A stretch of DNA of 13,173 nt from positions 1 to 13,173 of the forward strand of contig CALAZP010000241.1 in assembly GCA_937926355.1 (NCBI GenBank). Direction: 5' to 3'. Under the pieces are notes generated by a model that ran no database searches, had not been told where the DNA came from, and saw only the letters and a list, made by a program, of their open reading frames with translations. The stretch comes from an uncultured Saprospirales bacterium (lineage in GTDB: Bacteria; Bacteroidota; Bacteroidia; Chitinophagales; Saprospiraceae). Positions within the stretch are counted from its first letter, which is position 1; each line of letters starts with the position of its first letter. The position numbers and the translations under genes are program-made. Below are positions 8,648-13,173 of the stretch, in pieces.

Positions 8648-11600
8648 TTACAATTTTAACTTAAACCAAAATTGGTTGTCATCGCCCTCGTCTTTATTCT
8701 GGCTTTTATCCCCCAAATCGTTACCGTTATTCCATAGATTCTCTTGAAAATCTTCCGATCCAATCAGCAAATCTTCTCCAATTCTCATTTCGGATAGTTT
8801 TGTTGGCGTCGCTTCGTGATATTCAGCTTTTTCTAACACCTCAAAATCGTGATTCATGCTCAATAAAAATACAGACCATGGTGTTCCTCCTTCTAAAACC
8901 TCCCCGGTAAAATCCTCGTTAGCTGTATCCACTAAAAATACTTTATTAGATGAATCAGCCTTAATTTGTGCGATGGAAAAACCAGTTAGATAATCTACAT
9001 AAGGCTGTCCTTGAATAAAATTAAAAAAATCAGATATCTTAATACTTCCACCTAAAGCTGCTTGCATTTTATTAGCAAAAAACCACGGACAAACAAATTG
9101 AGCGCTATCGTTAACTAAATTCATAATCCCTTCACCGCTCTCCAAGCCATTAAATATGACCTTTCCTTTAATACGCAAATACTCATATGTCGGGTTGCGA
9201 ACCTCTATTTGAACAAATGGATTGGATAATTTTTGCAAAAATTCTTTTATTCTATTTAATTCCCCTTGACTAAATGTTGGTTCATAAAATTTACTAGAAT
9301 CTTCAATTTTTGGAATAACTATTACTACTATATTGCCCTTCTGGACAAAATTCTGGTTCTGAAAATTGCCAATACATTTAACTTGACCTACCTTTTCAAA
9401 CTGATTTAAAACTAATCGCTCTATATCCCATCTAGATATTGCTCTGTTTTTATGTCTTAATCTTTCACTTACCTTATTGAAATATTGTATATCACTCAAC
9501 TTCTTTTTTCCACCAAAAGATTGTAGTGGTTGTATCACGCCAATAATACCTAGAATCGGTTCTTCCATTTCGCCTATGGTAAACGGGGGCAAAGGATAAG
9601 TTCTCTCCTGGTTTGCATTATCCATTTTATATTCTGCCATTACCGGATTGGTATATATTTGCTTAGTCTTACTAACTAATTCTGCTTTACTTCTCAAATT
9701 CACCCCAATCCAAAACCTATTATCTGGCATTATTTTCTTTGAACGCTGTGCATCTTTGGGGAGTCTTAACGATACCACTCCTGTTTCAATTAATCCTTTT
9801 GTTTGATCCTTTAAAACATCTTGGGGTTGAAATAATTTCCATTGGTCATTATTCAAATAAACCCATACAGGATTCGGTTGCCTTCCTATCTCCCATTTTT
9901 CACTCTTTTCTAAATCAAATAAAAGGCTAAATTTTTCTCCCGCTTCTATACCTTCCAATCCTAAAAATAAATATCCTTCTTGATCATATTGTGGGAATAA
10001 ATTATACCCGTATGCCTTCCCCTTTTCAAATAGTAATTGTTTGCCAAATGGATGTAGATGATAGATCGCCTCCCCCGTTTCAGGATTGTTTTCATAAATT
10101 CTTCGTTCATCCAAAACTATGGTATGCTTAGAAACGTAGTCAATGTTCAAATCGTTAATTGTGGGAACAAAAGGATTATTAGGTATTGGCCTTTTATCTC
10201 CTTCTCCTTTCAATAAACCCGATTGAGCAGCATTGTGCGTTACGGTATCTGAAAATAGTTTTGGATATACTTCAAAACCAAAACCCATAGAAGGATTAAT
10301 TAATTCAAATTTTAGAAACCCTGTTGAACTATTTTGATGAAATAATTCTATTTCCTCATTTTTTAATTGATAATCTGGTTTTATCTCTAATTTTTTTACA
10401 TCAATTTTTTCCAAGCTTCGCGATGGATGAATACCCTTTTTTTTGTTTTGCTCAAACAGAGCAAAAACCTGTCTTTTTTCCACCTTGAAGGGATTAAACT
10501 GATAGTCCGATCTGCTGCTCAAAGCTATCTTAAAGCTATCATTTTCTATTCCTCTCTGGTACGATTCAAAATATTCTTTTAACCCTCCTTCTTCAAATGG
10601 GAAGGTTCCATACTTCCACGATATTTCTAAATCTGTTATATTCTTGGTAAACAACTCTCTGCTTCCAATCATAAAATAATCACCTTTTTTAGGCATTGGT
10701 CCTAAAAATTCAATCGCATGAGAGGCGTCTAACGGGCCATAGCTATTAAATAGATTGTAATCACCAAGCTTTTTAACCTTTACTAAAATTTGAATTTCAT
10801 TCAATTGTAGCCTGTCCAAAAATGAATACGGGTAAACTTTTGCATTGTTAGAAAGCGCTATCTTAATCGCTGGTTGCTCGAGAGTCACCCCTGCTTGATG
10901 AATTTCTTCATTATAAGTAACGATGCCCGGTACTTTTCGTGATAAACTAAAATTAATGGCTAATTGGGCGCTCGAAAAATCTTCTGGCAAGATTACTTTA
11001 TAATTGGAAAGTTTATACCATCCTGTTTCTATCGTAAGGGAAATTGAGAAAGCCTCTTCAAAAATTTCATAGAAAATTTCTTCTGGAGATAATCCTCTAT
11101 TATTCGCCATATCTACCAACAACATAGTCAATTGCTGAATACTTGATTTCTCCAATTCAAATATTAGTTCTACCTCGCGATTACCAGATGATAAATGTAG
11201 GCATGGGGATGCCAGTATGACTCCTAAATATGCTTCTTCCATATTGCGATCATCATCTACCTTGAATGTTTGGTCCTCTCCCAAAGTAGGCCATCCATCT
11301 TTACTATCGCTTTTCTGAAGAATAGAACTTTTAAAAATCCCATTTACCATTCTAAATTGGGAAAATGAGTCAATCAAAGGATTGCGACTTACAAATAGTG
11401 TTTTAATATCCACAATTTGCGCATTATTGAGAAGTGCTTCTTCTTTTGTTTGATATCTAATCAAATTGCCAATTTGATCCTGCCCAGCTAATAAATTAGT
11501 GCCCTTAGGTACTATTACTTGCTTTTTGTAATCACTCATTTTAAAGCATACAAATGCAGCATCCGGGTGTTCTCCTCCAAATTTTTGCTTTAATATTTCC

Positions 11601-12433
11601 CCATAGTAATAATTTAAATGCTTTTTTGTGAGGTCATTTAAATGGTGCTGTTGAACTTGTAATAATTGGATAAAGGCTAATAATAAACCAATATGAGGTT
11701 CATGTGTATCCTTTTCCAACTCCATTTTTAAAATCCCTTGAGCCTTATTTTGAAGCGTAGAAACAGATTTAAATATGTTTCTGTATAGGATTAATAATTG
11801 CTTTAAAGCAAAGCCTAATTTTTCTATACTTGAATCTCCTCGATCAAAAATGTTTTCTGGTAATGCCGTATCGATTTTCCATATCTTCGAAAAATTGTCA
11901 TACGGCATGTCAAATGGGCCAAAAGGAAAGTCTATAGCAGGTTTTCCAATATCAATACTTATCAGTCTTCTAAATTGTTCCGCTAATACATATTCTATTA
12001 TTGCAGATAACTCCTCTTCAAGTTTCGTTGGAAATCTGTTTTTATTATACTTGGAGGCTAAAGAATACCATCGATCTACCTGCTGAAGCATTTGGAGACA
12101 TAATTTAAAAACCGAAACCCATACTTCGGTTTTTTTTTCGATATCAGCAAAAGTGTCAAAAGATTGTAATAGGTTAATTTTTTGAGATTCAATATTCTTG
12201 AAATCAAAATGTAAAATTTCTGCTAACAAAAAAATATCATCCGACAAGAAAAAGTCTTGCCAATTTCCCGACTCCTCATTTTTTGAATTAAAGTATTTTA
12301 TTTGTTTGGAATAATTGTTAATCAGTTGCAGATAATCGGTTATTTGGCGTTCATCCAAAGGAAAAAACCCTGGGTCTAGAGCTTCTAATACTCTTTCATT
12401 TTCGGATAATCCTTGATATTTATTCCTGGCCAT
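8648..12433 (-). CDS. Baseplate J / gp6-like wedge protein (Afp11-like)
   Basis: This 1261-residue protein is the larger wedge subunit of the baseplate. Near the N-terminus, residues 28-66 (ERQITDYLQLINNYSKQIKY, then W58-QDFFLSDD) match the start of Bacteroidota Afp11-type proteins. Residues about 265-345 contain YYGEILKQKF, H-PDAAFVCFKM and VPKGTNLLAGQD, a second conserved block. The clearest gpJ/gp47-type feature is R991-LRHKNRAISRWDIERLV with W1002, followed at about 1060-1090 by the NPFVQIEVRNPTYEYL segment that resembles the baseplate J C-terminal fold. Residues about 350-960 are mostly beta-like and I cannot assign them. The last 43 residues are rich in Asp, Asn, Glu and Gly before ending in FWFKLKL. 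The ATG lies five bases after the gp25 stop. Nine A in a row at codons 99-102 adjoin an inverted repeat. The family is sure enough; the middle is of unknown role. Confidence 0.88.
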   Translation of the reverse strand: MARNKYQGLSENERVLEALDPGFFPLDERQITDYLQLINNYSKQIKYFNSKNEESGNWQDFFLSDDIFLLAEILHFDFKNIESQKINLLQSFDTFADIEKKTEVWVSVFKLCLQMLQQVDRWYSLASKYNKNRFPTKLEEELSAIIEYVLAEQFRRLISIDIGKPAIDFPFGPFDMPYDNFSKIWKIDTALPENIFDRGDSSIEKLGFALKQLLILYRNIFKSVSTLQNKAQGILKMELEKDTHEPHIGLLLAFIQLLQVQQHHLNDLTKKHLNYYYGEILKQKFGGEHPDAAFVCFKMSDYKKQVIVPKGTNLLAGQDQIGNLIRYQTKEEALLNNAQIVDIKTLFVSRNPLIDSFSQFRMVNGIFKSSILQKSDSKDGWPTLGEDQTFKVDDDRNMEEAYLGVILASPCLHLSSGNREVELIFELEKSSIQQLTMLLVDMANNRGLSPEEIFYEIFEEAFSISLTIETGWYKLSNYKVILPEDFSSAQLAINFSLSRKVPGIVTYNEEIHQAGVTLEQPAIKIALSNNAKVYPYSFLDRLQLNEIQILVKVKKLGDYNLFNSYGPLDASHAIEFLGPMPKKGDYFMIGSRELFTKNITDLEISWKYGTFPFEEGGLKEYFESYQRGIENDSFKIALSSRSDYQFNPFKVEKRQVFALFEQNKKKGIHPSRSLEKIDVKKLEIKPDYQLKNEEIELFHQNSSTGFLKFELINPSMGFGFEVYPKLFSDTVTHNAAQSGLLKGEGDKRPIPNNPFVPTINDLNIDYVSKHTIVLDERRIYENNPETGEAIYHLHPFGKQLLFEKGKAYGYNLFPQYDQEGYLFLGLEGIEAGEKFSLLFDLEKSEKWEIGRQPNPVWVYLNNDQWKLFQPQDVLKDQTKGLIETGVVSLRLPKDAQRSKKIMPDNRFWIGVNLRSKAELVSKTKQIYTNPVMAEYKMDNANQERTYPLPPFTIGEMEEPILGIIGVIQPLQSFGGKKKLSDIQYFNKVSERLRHKNRAISRWDIERLVLNQFEKVGQVKCIGNFQNQNFVQKGNIVVIVIPKIEDSSKFYEPTFSQGELNRIKEFLQKLSNPFVQIEVRNPTYEYLRIKGKVIFNGLESGEGIMNLVNDSAQFVCPWFFANKMQAALGGSIKISDFFNFIQGQPYVDYLTGFSIAQIKADSSNKVFLVDTANEDFTGEVLEGGTPWSVFLLSMNHDFEVLEKAEYHEATPTKLSEMRIGEDLLIGSEDFQENLWNNGNDLGDKSQNKDEGDDNQFWFKLKL
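12107..12138. terminator. Terminator-like inverted repeat inside the gpJ-like gene (bidirectional form)
   Basis: AAAAACCGAA (12107-12116) and TTCGGTTTTT (12125-12134) are exact reverse complements around an eight-base loop. On the plus strand the T run goes on to 12138, nine T in all. On the minus, sense strand the CCGAA/TTCGG core is preceded by nine A and followed by five T. It therefore looks like a bidirectional intrinsic terminator, although the GC part of the stem is only five pairs with three G-C. It lies about 100 codons into an open gene, so efficient sense termination would be harmful; partial or antisense termination is more plausible. It may also be chance in AT-rich sequence. Confidence 0.3.
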
Positions 12434-12438
12434 TAACC

Positions 12439-12849
12439 CTAAATATTAGTTCCCTCTACAAAGTAATACGGGTAAACAATATTATCCCTTACATTAGTAG
12501 ATTCTATTTCATAAGTAATTGAAAAGCGAATTTCTCCATCTAATAGCCTCTGGGTATCCACTTCAATTTTTTCAATTTGAATTCTAGGTTCATATATCCT
12601 CAAACCTATTTTTAAATCCCCAATAATATTATTTATGGTATCTGCATTAACCGTTGCAAAAAGATGCTCTTTTAATTGATTCCCATAGCTTGGTCTCATC
12701 GTTCTTTCATGAACAGTTGTTGATAAAAATATAATTATACTTTGCCGAATATCCTCATCATCTTCTACCATTTCGACAGACCCAGATGTCTTATTAAATT
12801 CGGGTGGAAACGACCATCCTCTACCTAAAAAAGATTTCACATTTTCCAT
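12439..12849 (-). CDS. gp25-like baseplate / sheath-initiator protein (Afp9-like)
   Basis: This 136-residue protein belongs to the GPW/gp25 family, which sits at the top of the baseplate wedge and starts sheath polymerisation. The hallmarks are visible in order: F7-LGRGWSFPPEF, E31-DDEDIRQS (partly conserved acid-Ile pattern), L42-ST, then E48-RTMRPSYG and the E87-PRI motif in the C-terminal half. The full length is normal for the family. It follows the PAAR gene by 13 bases and precedes the gpJ-like gene by five, so it is within the operon. A perfect AGGAGGT lies upstream, but it is formed by the last codons and stop of the PAAR gene and is about 17 bases from the ATG, too far for a usual ribosome binding site; I see no alternative in-frame start closer to it. 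I am confident in the call. Confidence 0.93.
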   Translation of the reverse strand: MENVKSFLGRGWSFPPEFNKTSGSVEMVEDDEDIRQSIIIFLSTTVHERTMRPSYGNQLKEHLFATVNADTINNIIGDLKIGLRIYEPRIQIEKIEVDTQRLLDGEIRFSITYEIESTNVRDNIVYPYYFVEGTNI

Positions 12850-12862
12850 TTGTGTAATTTTC

Positions 12863-13153
12863 TTAACCTCCTATTAGTACCGTTGGCAAACCCAAAACCA
12901 CTGTTCCTCCGTGTGCCGTGGTATCGCCCATTCTCACAGCAGGTTTCTTGCTAATTAATACTGTTCCAGAGCCTTTTATTACCGAATCAGGTGGCCCAAC
13001 ACACACTGCCGAGTCCCCCATCACCGCAGCGGGTAAAGATCCAATTAAAACCGTAGGCGCACCTGGTCCAATAATGGGACCTCCCACATGCGGCACAACG
13101 ACCGTGACTTGTGGGCAAACATGCATATCTGTTATTCTAGATGCTGGCAACAT
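12863..13153 (-). CDS. PAAR-repeat spike-tip protein (Afp10-like)
   Basis: This 96-residue protein is a minimal PAAR domain, the sharp cone that caps the trimeric VgrG-like spike. The repeat units are visible as A32-PTVLIGSLPAAVMGD, S62-GTVLISKKPAVRMGD and the closing L89-PTVLIGG, with the typical P-A-[AV] and MGD turns. H11, C13, H22, C51 and H81 are candidate ligands for the tip metal; known PAAR proteins use three His and one Cys, so three His plus C13 or C51 would fit. There is no N- or C-terminal extension, hence no toxin or adaptor fused to the tip. The ATG at 13153 is preceded by the A-rich AATAAAAT with no Shine-Dalgarno. The gene is visibly richer in G and C than its neighbours, which the Gly/Pro/Ala/Val-rich protein can explain. 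It comes first here and the spike gene would be expected just to the right. Confidence 0.95.
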   Translation of the reverse strand: MLPASRITDMHVCPQVTVVVPHVGGPIIGPGAPTVLIGSLPAAVMGDSAVCVGPPDSVIKGSGTVLISKKPAVRMGDTTAHGGTVVLGLPTVLIGG

Positions 13154-13173
13154 ATTTTATTTGTTTTAGTTAA
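13154..13173 (-). other. Short leader of the PAAR gene; probable end of the upstream gene
   Basis: Only 20 bases remain upstream of the PAAR start. Read on the minus strand they begin TTAACTAAAAC and contain two TAA triplets (13172-13170 and 13168-13166), either of which could be the stop of an upstream gene, probably the VgrG-like spike. The last ten bases before the ATG are A/T only, as expected for a Bacteroidota translation start. There is too little sequence to see a promoter. Confidence 0.4.

Noticed and set aside
10446..10466. Eight-bp inverted repeat TTTTGCTC / GAGCAAAA in the gpJ-like gene
   Set aside because: Only three G-C pairs, no adjoining T run on the sense strand, and inside an open coding frame; likely chance.
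11460..11478. Eight-bp inverted repeat with loop GCC in the gpJ-like gene
   Set aside because: The stem is almost entirely A/T in an AT-rich window, has no T tract, and is compatible with chance.
11775..12086. Plus-strand open frame of 103 codons opposite the gpJ-like gene
   Set aside because: It is a shadow of a conserved minus-strand gene, with no start context or family resemblance.
12863..13153. Higher G+C of the PAAR gene as a sign of transfer
   Set aside because: The protein is dominated by Gly, Pro, Ala and Val, whose codons are GC-rich, so amino-acid composition explains it.
12918..13169. Plus-strand open frame of 83 codons opposite the PAAR gene
   Set aside because: The Gly/Pro/Thr-rich protein is what the reverse strand of a repeated PAAR gene would give; the minus-strand reading has the real motifs.

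Overview
This AT-rich window is one stretch of a contractile injection system (CIS) gene cluster, of the extracellular (eCIS: Afp/PVC/MAC-like) or related T6SS-iv type. It most likely comes from a member of the Bacteroidota. The grounds are the strong A/T bias, A-rich translation starts with no properly spaced Shine-Dalgarno sequence, and protein families I recognise from Bacteroidota CIS loci: a tape-measure protein with the typical N- and C-terminal signatures, a gp6/gpJ-like and a gp7-like baseplate protein, and a fibre with a GIGT-type motif. The organism and family calls rest on recognition, not on a database search.

All seven real genes lie on the minus strand, so transcription runs from high to low coordinates. 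In that order they are: a PAAR spike tip (13153-12863), a gp25-like sheath initiator (12849-12439), a large baseplate J / gp6-like wedge protein (12433-8648), a small tail-fibre-like protein (8636-7866), a gp7/Afp12-like wedge protein (7869-5119), a 1478-residue tape-measure protein (5116-680), and the first 224 residues of an Afp15-like AAA+ ATPase (674 to the left edge). The gaps are 13, 5, 11, -4, 2 and 5 bases. This is a single operon segment with no room for internal promoters. No stretch longer than 20 bases lacks a gene.

Together these genes supply the tip of the spike, the baseplate that nucleates tube and sheath, a possible receptor-binding fibre, the protein that sets tube length, and an assembly ATPase. 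Tube, sheath, LysM adaptor, VgrG-like spike, tube cap and cargo are not here. The spike hub and the earlier genes would be expected to the right (upstream). The rest of the ATPase and probably the cap lie to the left.

Points worth a second look are the fibre gene inserted between the two wedge genes, the large unassigned middle and acidic tail of the gpJ-like protein, a recurring G-[S/T]-[I/L]-P motif along the tape measure, and two perfect 10-bp inverted repeats inside coding sequence. One of those repeats looks like a bidirectional terminator. I found no effector, RNA gene, insertion sequence or CRISPR array.
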